The position numbers were made by a program, and so were the translations under genes. The notes beneath the pieces are model-generated. The model made no database searches, was not told the origin of the DNA, and was given only the letters and a program-made list of their open reading frames with translations. A stretch of DNA of 64,000 nt, taken from NCBI GenBank assembly GCA_051294375.1, contig CM119266.1, positions 18,284,087-18,348,086 on the forward strand, in the 5' to 3' direction. The DNA comes from Paraspadella gotoi. Its lineage: Eukaryota > Chaetognatha. Below are positions 9,501 through 18,200 of this stretch, one piece after another; the first letter of the stretch is position 1, and each line of letters begins with the position of its first letter.

Positions 9501-11787
9501 GCAACTGCTGCCCACCAATGTGCTCAGATGGATCACTGAAATACGACAAGAATGTCAACCTAGGGAAGTCATCCTCGTCAAGAGCGAGGACAACCCCGCC
9601 GACTTCTTGACCCGATTCACAGACCAAGGGCAAGTAACACCCCTTGACACCCCTTTTTTTCCGGCGGGTTTTGACGTCTCTGGAAAATATGAACCAGGTT
9701 TCGCGGAAAATCCAGTATATGACCAAGAAACCCCAGAGCACTTGGACCTCATCACGGGACACGCCCCGACACTAGCATTAGTAGCAGGAGCACTAACCGA
9801 GGACACGAAGGCATTCAGAGCAAGGTTCTTTGAGTTTGTGCGGCAACAATTTGCACAAAGGAAGGCCAACATTGAAAGATTATACGGCAAGCCAAAAACA
9901 AAAGATCCCGACACTTTCGTGAGAACAATATCAGCCAAGGACTGGTTACTAGGACATCCAGAACTAGAAATGCTCAGCGAGATGACGGGAATCACCCTGA
10001 TTATGATGGACGAGGACTCTACCAAAGAAGCAGGCTGCAAATTCGAAAGGGTTTATGGCTTACCAACGAACAGCAGAACTCTGAAAATATTCAGAACAAT
10101 CACAGGACAAGTTAGTCTAGTCAGTGATGAAAGCCAGACATCACCCTTACGACCGGCCACCCTCGAACCCATCCAAACAATCAAAGTTGATACACTCAAA
10201 CAACCAGAGCGCAGAGGCCGGCCAAAGACCCTCAAAGTCGACATACATCACATCGACGCCCTCCCTGAGGACTTCATAAATTTACAAGTAGATGCCGCCA
10301 GCGCCAACGCCACCCTGACATCAAAACCACCAATGGAGTTGTCTCACACCATAGAAGCGTCAAACACCAACTGGCCCGGCGCTCACCAAGAACTCATGAT
10401 TGACAGCACCCTCGAAGCAGACGTCGACGCCACGGAAGATGAAATCGCGGAAGAGATCAAAGAACCGCAAGAAAAGCAATCTAACATCGTCCCCATCGCC
10501 TCTGAAATAAAAAGATGGCAAAATGAAGATGAATCCTTCAAACTAGTCATTGAAGCCCTTAAGGAGGGCGATCGCGAAAAGGCGAGGCAGAAATTGGACG
10601 AAAAGATGCAAAAGAGAAAAACAACTACTGAAAAATACTTGTCAAACTGCATGGACGACCTCGACGTCACCAAAAATAACATTCTAATAATCAAAGGCTT
10701 CAAGGCAAACACCCCCACAAAAAAATTTGTGGTACCAACCTCAAAGGCAGAAGAAATCACAAAACAACTCCACGAACGCTTTGGGCACCCTGGACGCGAT
10801 CGAACAGCCTTTATTGCAGCCCAGTACATCTCAGCTCCAGGGCTCACAGCGGCCGCCGCCAAATGCCTTCGAAACTGCGACAACTGCGCCAAAGCGACGG
10901 ACGCGCAGCGACATAATGAAACACCATCAAACCCAAACCTAGCCATCGCCCCCTGGGAGTCGCTTAGCATCGACGTTATGCACCTCCCTCAAGTCGCTGG
11001 ATATAACTACATACTAGTAGCCTCAGACAATGCATCGGCATACACCTGGGCTATACCATTGCGCAGAGCAGACGCCACAACAATCGTGAAGGCCCTCGAT
11101 GAAAAGATCTTCCTCCAACATGGATCCTACATGGAAGTGAACTTCGACGGAGCAACACAACTAAATGGTTCGGCGATGAAATCAATACTAGACCTACTAG
11201 ACACAGTGGGCAGACGCGTCCTTGTGGGCAGGAAGGACAGCAACAGAGCAGAAAGAGATATCGGCAGAATCCGCCAAGCATTACGGAAAGCAGTAGACGA
11301 CCAGCCAAACAAATGGCTTGAACAACTACCGCACCTCATGCTCCTCCTCAATGCGACACCCATAGTAGGTTGGAAGACAGATATGTCGCCACACGAAATC
11401 CAGTTTGGCCACAGGCCAAGAATAGTTGAAAGCGCCGATGACTTTACAAAAAGAAATCTCATCGACTTTATCAGACAAAGGGCAAACAAACAGGAAGAAG
11501 CCCAAGCACAACTGGCCAAACAGAGAACTAAGCTCTACAAAAAATCGGCCAGAAGAAATCCATACAGACAGCCAGAGGAGATTAAGGTCGGCGACCTGGT
11601 CCTGACCAGACGTGATCTGATTATGAACGGAGCAGCGACGACCGAAAACAAGGTTAAAAGAATTTATTCTGGCCCTCACAAAGTAGTAGAGAAAGATGGA
11701 AACCACTACGTCGTCTCCATAGCCGGCAGGAATCTAAAGTATCACAGACGCCGCCTCAAAAGACATGAGACAAAAACTACAAAATAG
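6541..11787 (+). CDS. pol: Pol polyprotein: PR-RT-RNase H-(extra domain)-IN
   Basis: 1748 codons, open throughout, with four 10-N blocks that do not break the frame. ATG at 6541 opens this block, but the natural protein is probably made as a gag-pol fusion. Aspartic protease: LYDTGAS, Asp near residue 251. Reverse transcriptase: SVDILACFHQ, then LPMGGVNS, then VYVDDLIL (YVDD at 750). RNase H: YADAS (Asp near 906) and LVTDSQ. Residues about 1077-1190 hold an extra domain (see findings). Integrase: HHCC finger (His 1411 to the CLRNCDNC cluster near 1450), catalytic Asp 1478, Asp 1536 and Glu 1571, and a GPY/F-type module near 1711 (YSGPHKVVEKDG). All catalytic residues are present. The element would copy its RNA into DNA and integrate it. 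Codon usage resembles gag and env. Confidence 0.93.
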   Translation: MAIDTRPVEGNLREKVKELAQTANKLRGKSTASRMHKLLKPLNASEIALANKYLHKMGWKDWSLVDTAGKKAIISRSKACAKLMRRARRNDDTAPSPXXXXPPPSLPPSPHPTEDFNADTALPAAYPHPQHKKNRPNPTKRGERLGLRKLRPAGSKNNPTYRIIAGEQNGESLHQATIRRVELECHQPENFPPPRKKPETHKDEKDMPGXXXXQGTTGPEPRDDTGINRLTGKNSYIPAVIAGAPASCLYDTGASINTVPRKFVEKWGLSNSIYHGTPLRLSTATGTITLTERINLRIMFQKWVLHTVFYVSADENDQDIIIGTAITNPGPPNQLWVVQPSDKRENLQVASMDSKPITHLFGDKHEALKAARWLARGNVDEHTVLPIHSERGEDGKTRITSNRAYWKTLTGSRWIVEAKNDDKSYIADGDQLKEGVELDAEPGYWGTARPLITNEAKVDLHLETEATAEPVQADLSGERPLLRKVRKDHIPATTIVHHKPSAEELKAVEEARQKRKQKHDERGKEAFLKPFKDVDPSLKDQAQQVWEIVWEYRDVFGESINDCKEGFLNYKVDLGYTNEDLPKPKFANQGPVKKAALKRYLEVXXXXGIVSRTRNEAYSNAFLIKKPGHIAEGQDQMNDETFAKQWRLICDLSAVNDNISTYATEPQTIASILEQYKPHELQCSVDILACFHQVNLTDRCKPVTTFAGAXXXXWMNKLPMGGVNSVNVLQAILDEIFQDLGTDVKSFLVYVDDLILTAKSPEDMAHRLRDLLQRCRDENVVLKWTKSVLLRKEDIKILGFSISKSKLMPQREKLDAVEVKLKSLKTQKELRAMLASLNYYRCFTHRFSYIAQPLHALTLLDKKDFKLTDKHTEMLQLLIEEIRSSPGLNFLNDARIRQGSYRIYADASTSAMGGLITATADGIEYPLSFHSKSFPDEYRIKHINVLETLAFNMMVRKFKGYTCGRNVTLVTDSQYFKRVMDLQHDRQQLLPTNVLRWITEIRQECQPREVILVKSEDNPADFLTRFTDQGQVTPLDTPFFPAGFDVSGKYEPGFAENPVYDQETPEHLDLITGHAPTLALVAGALTEDTKAFRARFFEFVRQQFAQRKANIERLYGKPKTKDPDTFVRTISAKDWLLGHPELEMLSEMTGITLIMMDEDSTKEAGCKFERVYGLPTNSRTLKIFRTITGQVSLVSDESQTSPLRPATLEPIQTIKVDTLKQPERRGRPKTLKVDIHHIDALPEDFINLQVDAASANATLTSKPPMELSHTIEASNTNWPGAHQELMIDSTLEADVDATEDEIAEEIKEPQEKQSNIVPIASEIKRWQNEDESFKLVIEALKEGDREKARQKLDEKMQKRKTTTEKYLSNCMDDLDVTKNNILIIKGFKANTPTKKFVVPTSKAEEITKQLHERFGHPGRDRTAFIAAQYISAPGLTAAAAKCLRNCDNCAKATDAQRHNETPSNPNLAIAPWESLSIDVMHLPQVAGYNYILVASDNASAYTWAIPLRRADATTIVKALDEKIFLQHGSYMEVNFDGATQLNGSAMKSILDLLDTVGRRVLVGRKDSNRAERDIGRIRQALRKAVDDQPNKWLEQLPHLMLLLNATPIVGWKTDMSPHEIQFGHRPRIVESADDFTKRNLIDFIRQRANKQEEAQAQLAKQRTKLYKKSARRNPYRQPEEIKVGDLVLTRRDLIMNGAATTENKVKRIYSGPHKVVEKDGNHYVVSIAGRNLKYHRRRLKRHETKTTK

Positions 11788-12303
11788 ATATTCTTTTCTC
11801 TTCTCCAAAAGAAAAAGAAATATATTTTTTCTCTCCAAAAGACGTAGACAAGTAGACGAGACACAAAGATGTAGACAAAGTAGACGAGACACAAAAACGT
11901 AGACATACAACAATAGAAGCCCCGGAAACAGACAGAAACAATCTCGCCTATCCTCTCAAGCGACCAGCAAAAAAAGAAGAAACAACAACAAAAAAAAAAA
12001 AAACAAAAGACTTCCGGAAAGCCACGGAACAAGGCTCCTCCGCGAAGCGACGATCGATAACAAAGGCCCTCGCCTCGCCAAAACAAAAAAGAAGCCAAGA
12101 GAAAGAAAGAAAGCGACGAGAAGGAAGGTTTAAAAGGACGACGCCGAGAGGGAACTCCACCATTCCAAATCAAGATTCTCTCTCAAAAAGAAGCTCGAGA
12201 CACAGAATCCGAAAACAAAAATTATTTTTTGCTTTTCGAAATTCTCTCTCTCTCTTTTCGAAATTCTCTCTCTCTCCCTTGACAAGAAGAAACAAAAAAA
12301 AAC
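11788..12303 (+). other. pol-env spacer, first part
   Basis: No coding frame. It is purine-rich with near-repeats of acgtagacaag/gtagacgagacac at about 11840-11905. It ends in two copies of TTTTCGAAATTCTCTCTC (about 12233-12275), a pyrimidine tract followed by AG at about 12285. That could act as a 3' splice acceptor for a spliced env message. This is inference from composition only. Confidence 0.4.
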
Positions 12304-12495
12304 AGAGTCTTTTTAAAGACTAAGCCCAAAAGTCTTTTTTAAGACTAATCTAAAAAGATCATCTAAACCAAAAGTCTTTTTAAAGACTAAGCCCAAAAGT
12401 CTTTTTTAAGACTCATCTAAAAAGATCATCCAAACCAAAAGTCTTTTTAAAGACTAAGCCCAAAGGTCTTTTTTAAGACTAATCTAAAAAGATCG
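12304..12495 (+). repeat. Tandem palindromic repeats before env
   Basis: About 2.8 copies of a roughly 67-bp unit. Each unit holds two self-complementary segments, AGTCTTTTTAAAGACT and AGTCTTTTTTAAGACT, joined by AAGCCCAAA and followed by CTAAAAAGATCATC. Copies begin near 12305, 12373 and 12440 and differ by only a few bases. The block ends about 40 bases before the env ATG. Possible roles are a protein-binding array (the gypsy insulator is a known repeat array in a related element type), an RNA structure or a transcription element. None is shown by the sequence alone. Confidence 0.85.
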
Positions 12496-12533
12496 GCAAA
12501 ATAAAAGGGTCCCAGAACTCAGCTCAAAGGAAG

Positions 12534-14435
12534 ATGATAGCGATAGCCTTCCTTTGCGTCAGCGTCACCCTCGTCAACTGGGTATCGGTGGATGGAGCCA
12601 ACCACCCAACTGACGTCGTCCAAATTTACGACTGCAATAAAACTTCAGATCACGCTGCAACGATGTTAGATCCGCATCACTGTGACAACATAACGCCGGT
12701 TACAGAGAAAATAAGCCGCGGCGAACTCGTGTTCATCCCCAGCAAAGAAGAACACGACGGGAAGGGATGCGACTTGACCATTATGGCATCTGGCAGCGTA
12801 TGTGGATGGTGGTCCATCCAATACCCGAACCTGAAGGCAGTGGACCACTTCACGCTCACCAGGATGCAGTGCCTCAAATTACACAAAGGAGAGCGCATTT
12901 CGCTAGACAACATCCCCGTCAAACTAGCAGATCGCACGGGAGTGATGAGACCACTCATGATCGAAGGTGGAAAACTCGGACTAAACCAAGCAACTCACGA
13001 GATAGGCACTACCGATGCAGATGGCTACTGCACAGGAGAAAAGCTAATCTTCCATGACTATACATACGATGGTGAGAGAGCCACCCTCACGATCAATCTC
13101 ACTCTCTACGAACAGAAGGTTCGGCTGGAAAACATTGGAAACATGCCCAGCAGAACTGACTGTGACAAAGCGTCGCAAGCCTGCACCTATCCAGGTGGAA
13201 TCCTGGCATGGAAGGACCCCAGCTGCCGGGCTCATCGGGCCTACACAGGGCCGATAGCACGCAGCACAGATGGCTTCATCAGGACCCTAACCCAAGCCGA
13301 CAAAGAAACTGCACTAAAGAACTGCACCCTTAGAGATGGCAAGACGCCCTGCAGCCAAAATCAAGAAATAAAAAGAAATCCGACCAGCTGCTGGAAAGAA
13401 TGCCTCAGCTCCTTCGTCCGGCCCAAAAACCTGGATAATTATGAACGCTGTGCACCAATCTGTGAGACTCAAAACAAGCTACTGTTTACACTACGGCTGG
13501 CGGGAAAACGGAAGCATGTACCAGGTTGCGACATCGAAGTGGAGGAAACCAACTCCCCCCACTTCTACTTCACCAACCAAGTCACTCGCGACCTGGCCAC
13601 AGATGAAAAATTAATCGAGGCATTACGGGAGAAAGGATCGAGATTGGCAGTAGAAAATCACGAGAGCCTTACTGCCTTATCCAGAGCACTACGCAAAGAA
13701 ATTTGCGACCTCAAGGTCACGGAGGCACGAGCAACTGCAGCCGTGGCCCACAAAAACCCCACCTCAACAACCTTCCTAAAGAGAGGGGTGGTCGCAATCA
13801 TAAGAGGCGAGCTGCTAGTCACGGCCAAGTGTGACGAGACGCTTGCCCATGTCCGAACCACCAAAGAGTGTTACCATGATCTTCCTATCACCTTCAGAGG
13901 CCAGCAAGTCTACAGACACTCCATCCACCATCACGTCGTCAAATCATCAACACAAACAAAATGCTCCCCGCCACCAATCTACCTCATAAACGGAAAATAT
14001 AGGACAGTAGATGGCGAACAGCATAACAACTATCAGCACATAACTTCAAACCTGCCAAACACGCATGATCACGTCTCGAACGAGCAACAAATCTACCTGC
14101 AAATTGGGGACTTCCTTATCCAGCACGACAAATTCACTAAGGATCAGCAGGACTTCAAGAAGTACGTCGGCGAAATATCAAGAGGATCACCTTACACAAC
14201 CATAAAAAGAATCTTCGGGAATATCCCAAAGTGGACGTGGCTGGCCGATGCATCGAACCTCATCCCATTCATCTCGATCATCGTGACAATTATCATAGGA
14301 ATAGCGCTAGCCTGTTACTGCTGCCCGCCCTGCACCGCAAGACGAGCACCACAACAACCCGAAACCTTGACCTTGGAACAGGTCCGAAACAGGATATTCG
14401 TCCCCCTCACGGTCTCGACTCCAGCTACCGACTGA
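12534..14435 (+). CDS. env: Envelope-like glycoprotein (retroelement)
   Basis: 633 codons, uninterrupted. Residues 1-22 are a hydrophobic signal peptide (MIAIAFLCVSVTL...). A long Cys-rich ectodomain follows with several N-x-S/T sites. A membrane-proximal Trp-x-Trp segment precedes a hydrophobic anchor at about residues 575-598 (PFISIIVTIIIGIALACYCC), leaving a tail of about 35 residues. This is the layout of a class I, II or III membrane glycoprotein. No clear Arg-x-Lys-Arg cleavage site with an adjacent fusion peptide is seen, unlike the baculovirus-F-type env of gypsy. A segment near 13796-13900 (basic FLKRG, then a Cys-flanked stretch leading to ECYHDLP) recalls the class III glycoproteins of chuvirus-like origin reported in arthropod LTR elements; that link is from memory and unproven. 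Confidence 0.8.
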   Translation: MIAIAFLCVSVTLVNWVSVDGANHPTDVVQIYDCNKTSDHAATMLDPHHCDNITPVTEKISRGELVFIPSKEEHDGKGCDLTIMASGSVCGWWSIQYPNLKAVDHFTLTRMQCLKLHKGERISLDNIPVKLADRTGVMRPLMIEGGKLGLNQATHEIGTTDADGYCTGEKLIFHDYTYDGERATLTINLTLYEQKVRLENIGNMPSRTDCDKASQACTYPGGILAWKDPSCRAHRAYTGPIARSTDGFIRTLTQADKETALKNCTLRDGKTPCSQNQEIKRNPTSCWKECLSSFVRPKNLDNYERCAPICETQNKLLFTLRLAGKRKHVPGCDIEVEETNSPHFYFTNQVTRDLATDEKLIEALREKGSRLAVENHESLTALSRALRKEICDLKVTEARATAAVAHKNPTSTTFLKRGVVAIIRGELLVTAKCDETLAHVRTTKECYHDLPITFRGQQVYRHSIHHHVVKSSTQTKCSPPPIYLINGKYRTVDGEQHNNYQHITSNLPNTHDHVSNEQQIYLQIGDFLIQHDKFTKDQQDFKKYVGEISRGSPYTTIKRIFGNIPKWTWLADASNLIPFISIIVTIIIGIALACYCCPPCTARRAPQQPETLTLEQVRNRIFVPLTVSTPATD

Positions 14436-14451
14436 CCACGTACGCTGTCGT

Positions 14452-14465
14452 CAGAGGAGGGGGGG
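14452..14465 (+). other. Polypurine tract
   Basis: A purine run (agaggaggggggg) lies immediately before the 3' LTR, 16 bases after the env stop. It is the expected plus-strand primer for reverse transcription. Confidence 0.75.
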
Positions 14466-14770
14466 ACGCATCGCAGAGGAATCAAACTCAAGAAACCGGA
14501 TCGGCGACGCGAGTAGAAGATTCGAAGGAAGTAAAATGGAACTCTCTCATTGGCCAGGAGACAAATGGCACCAGCCAATGACCAGATGGGCTTCCTTCCG
14601 CCGAGGAATTTTTACCCTTACCTCCGATCCGATGGAAGAGTATAAATTGGGAACAAAATTGTATTGATTCACTCTGCCTGGAATTTGACACCGTCTTAAT
14701 ATTGTTTATCTTCTGAGAAATAAATTCCATTCTGATTTCATATCGAAATCCCTGTCTACTTACTTAAATG
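14466..14770 (+). repeat. 3' long terminal repeat
   Basis: About 305 bp, the partner of 4548-4853. It contains TATAAAT at about 14640 and AATAAA at about 14719, a plausible promoter and poly(A) signal. It is followed by the TAAT target duplication at 14771-14774. This copy looks the more intact of the two, with fewer apparent base losses in the shared blocks. Confidence 0.85.
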
Positions 14771-14774
14771 TAAT

Positions 14775-15229
14775 CAGATTCTTTTCAAAAAGCTTGCATA
14801 TTTTTGGAAAAGCATTCCCGAATTTGAAAGATGGACAACACAAATAATTTTTCCAGACAGTCAACACCACAATTTCAAACCATATACCAGAGCTATTTGT
14901 TATCATGGCTTTAGAAAATATGTCAATAAAATGAAAAATTGAATTTGTTGAATTTTTAACAATTTCATTTCTTTATCTTAGCTAAAAGTTTGAATACTTT
15001 TGGGAAAGCGTTTTTGAATTGGAAAATGGACATTTCAAATGGTTTATACGAATAACAAAAGCGGACAGTAAAATCGTTCAGTAGAGCCTATCCTATTGTT
15101 ATGAAAGTTTTCAACATTTTGCAGATCAAATAAAAAAAGAATTTTGAAAAATTCTAAGTATTGTTGTTTACTTTTTTTTACTTTTTATACAATATTTTAA
15201 GTTTGACAGACGTTGCGAGTTTTTTTCAG
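14775..15229 (+). other. AT-rich sequence, probably intron of the MYT1-type gene
   Basis: Two diverged copies of a motif (TTTTGGRAAAGC followed by TTGRAARATGGAC) lie near 14800 and 14997, about 190 bp apart. Otherwise featureless. It ends in a strong acceptor (gagtttttttcag) at 15229. Confidence 0.45.
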
Positions 15230-18200
15230 AAGAAAATGAAACTGAAGATATAAATAACATTATGAGTCAAACATCGGGGGCGATAACGCAGGCAACTGCC
15301 CCTACACCTCTACTGACAATTCCAATCATACCTTCTCACCATCAGGTATAAACGAAATTCGGGCAATATCTTATCTTGATAATGGCTTTTTAAGTTTTGG
15401 TCTAAAATTATTTTATGTTTCACCTTTAAAATATGTTTTGAGAAAGGATGTTTACCTCGAGTCCACCTTGCACAACAGATTCCCTTATTTGCATTCCCTT
15501 TGCCACCACACGTCGTCATCCCTGCGACATTTCAAACTCCGGCTTCCACTATTGTATCGTCGACAGGGACAACGTTTGTCAGTACTCAATGTCAACCTCC
15601 TATTCTTAGACCGCAAAGCGAACAGGTATATTTTTTAAAAGTTTACTGCCAGCCATAAAACCATTTTAACCTACTCTTCACCCTCTAAAGACTCAGGATG
15701 AAGAGGGCGAAACCCCTATGGACTGCTCGGTTTCTCAACCGCCCGTCCTCCATCCCGAGTCGGACACAGAGGAAGAGCAGGTGGACATGGAGATGCCGAT
15801 TGAGAATAGAGTGCCTCAACCTCCAGTTTTGCACCCGGAAAACGAAGAGAAGGACAACCAACCACCTGTTCTGCACCCAGAGGCTATTCAAGTGCAGCAA
15901 ATTCATCAGGTTCCCCAAGTGCAGACCGTGCAGACGGTACAGGGGGTACAAACTGTGCAACAAGTGCAGGGGGTGCAGACAGTGCAGCAATTGCAACCTA
16001 TTCATCAAATTCAGCAGGTAAGAGAAAAATAATTCTTCTCTGGTTTATATTTCAATTTCATAATTAATATCTTTCCTCACTGAACTATGAACTCACTTGC
16101 CTGTCAGGTGGTTTGCACCGATGCGAATGGAATCAAAATGAACTACACTATCCCGGTGGACAAAGCTACCATCATCGTGAAAAACCCCAACACCTCAAAG
16201 AGCAGCAGCGGGTAAGGTCGGAATAAAAGGCAAACGTTAAATTTGAACAAAACCTTTGACATTCGAATCATGATTAGGATAGTACCAAAATAAAAAATTT
16301 ACTAGTTTTAAACAAACCTGTTAACGATGATGAAGGCTTGAAAATAAAGCCGAAACATGTCCGTTTTATTCCAATAAAACAAAAATCGTTGTGGAAATTC
16401 TAAATCAAACTTCTCTTAAAGTTTTAGATTTTAAAATATTTACTAATATGTATTATTTTATTTTTTTTAATATATTTTTATTGTTAGTTTTTATTAGCTT
16501 TCTTTTAAAATAATAAAAACCGAAAAACTTACTATTATTGGGAAAGGTATATTAGTGTTATCTTCAGGAAATAGAGGGAGTGTGGCGATATATTCACACC
16601 GCCTCAAGAGCATCTATACAATACTAGGTTTTATTACTTTCTGCCCTAGTTTTCTAAAATATACATCATTCCTACAAGAAAGGCAATAATGAAAACCTAA
16701 AAGGCTAAACATAAAGAGGTGGAAATGGATAATTTCCCCCCCCCCCCGTGTCCGTTCGTGATTGACACCAAAAAAATGCGTACCATTTCTCATTGGATAA
16801 ATATTTTTTAAATTTTCTTTTCTCATTCTATAGCAAAGTACTTGACGTTTATTATATTTTAATTTCATGAGATTAATTTGATATTTACTTATGTAAAACC
16901 TTTCTTTAATGGTCATCCATTTTCATCTTTAGTAAAAAACTGAAGCTTTAAAAAAAATAAAATCATTAGAAATTAATTACTCATTAATTACTTAAAATTA
17001 TTAAAATTCATTTACACCATTAAATTAAGAATTATCTGGGAATCCTTACGATATAAAATAATTATTTAAGACAGTCAAGAACAAGGACAGCATTTTTTCT
17101 AATTGTACGAATTGTATAAAGAAAACTTGAGATTTACAATTTAAAAAAATAAATAAAAAAATCATTACTCAGAAGTTACACAACATTACGATAATTTAGA
17201 TACGCTATTGATTAGACCATTAATAAGGATTTCTTATGATGTAAAATTTTTTTATAATTCAATCAAGAACACGCCTAAAATTGTCTTTTTTCGCAAATTT
17301 TACTGTGTTAGATAAAAAATTAAACATAGAATAGTAAATGAATTAAACACGAAATGAAACATACATAAAAAACGTCAAATAGTTCTCCAACTAATGATAT
17401 ACTTATGAATTATATTTATTAAATATTTAAAGTATAGTAAAGATTTTTTTGGTATCACTCGCGAACGGACACGGTAGTTAAAATTGGTTACAAAAACATA
17501 TAATTTTTTTATATTATTAAGGATAAGAATATGAAGTAAAATAGGATCTGACTGTAGTCCGCCACTACAGGTGGGTTAGACGTTCTTTCCCGCTTACTAG
17601 TATTGACGCCAATGGGGCGCGAACCCAAGACCGCTTGTTGGAAAGAGAGAATTCTTGCTCTTACGCAACCGGGGCTGCCCTGATAGACTCAGGCGGGTAG
17701 CAATAGTAAATTTTTTGCCACACACATTTATATGTTGAATGTAATTTAAAACATTATCTCAAATAATTTACCTTTTAATTTTTATTTTATTTTATTTTAT
17801 TTTTATTTTATTTATATTTTAACGCTTTTGCGCATAAGTATCGTCGTCGTCGTCATTCCAAATTATAGATTATATGATTAAAAATTTTTTTTTCTTAAAT
17901 CGCAAAATATAATTTTTCTGTCTTTGAATTAATTTTTTTTTTTCAAATTTGAATTTTTTAGTATCAAAATTTGTCGTCAATCCAGATTTTTTTATGCGAT
18001 TGCGACGATCCTTATGCTTTTAAGATTTTTTATATTATTTCTTGTTCGTTGGTTCTCTTTTTGTTCACATTAATTTATTTTTTAAAACAATAAGTTTATC
18101 AGTTGGAAACCTATCGCCTTCATAGATTTCGTCTCTTTAATCCTAATATCCAGCCAAATGGTGATCCTTCTATCAATGTTATATGAAGGTTTCAGGTTAT

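Larger units (their letters stand above)
4548..14774 (+). mobile_element. Env-bearing Ty3/Gypsy LTR retroelement
   Basis: This is a full-structure element of about 10.2 kb: LTR (4548-4853), primer-binding site, gag (4941-6167), a frame-disrupted junction, pol (6541-11787), a repeat-rich spacer, env (12534-14435), polypurine tract and LTR (14466-14770). Domain order inside pol is protease, reverse transcriptase, RNase H, integrase, which is the Ty3/Gypsy order. A signal-peptide-bearing, membrane-anchored third gene makes it endogenous-retrovirus-like, as in the errantiviruses, although the env type looks different. It sits about 460 bp upstream of the first recognised exon of the MYT1-type gene and in the same orientation. 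Pol and env are uninterrupted apart from N blocks, so the copy is not an old relic. Confidence 0.9.

Noticed and set aside
10383-10970. 195-codon minus-strand open frame inside pol
   Set aside because: It is a shadow of the pol reading frame; no domain is recognisable and pol on the plus strand is certain.
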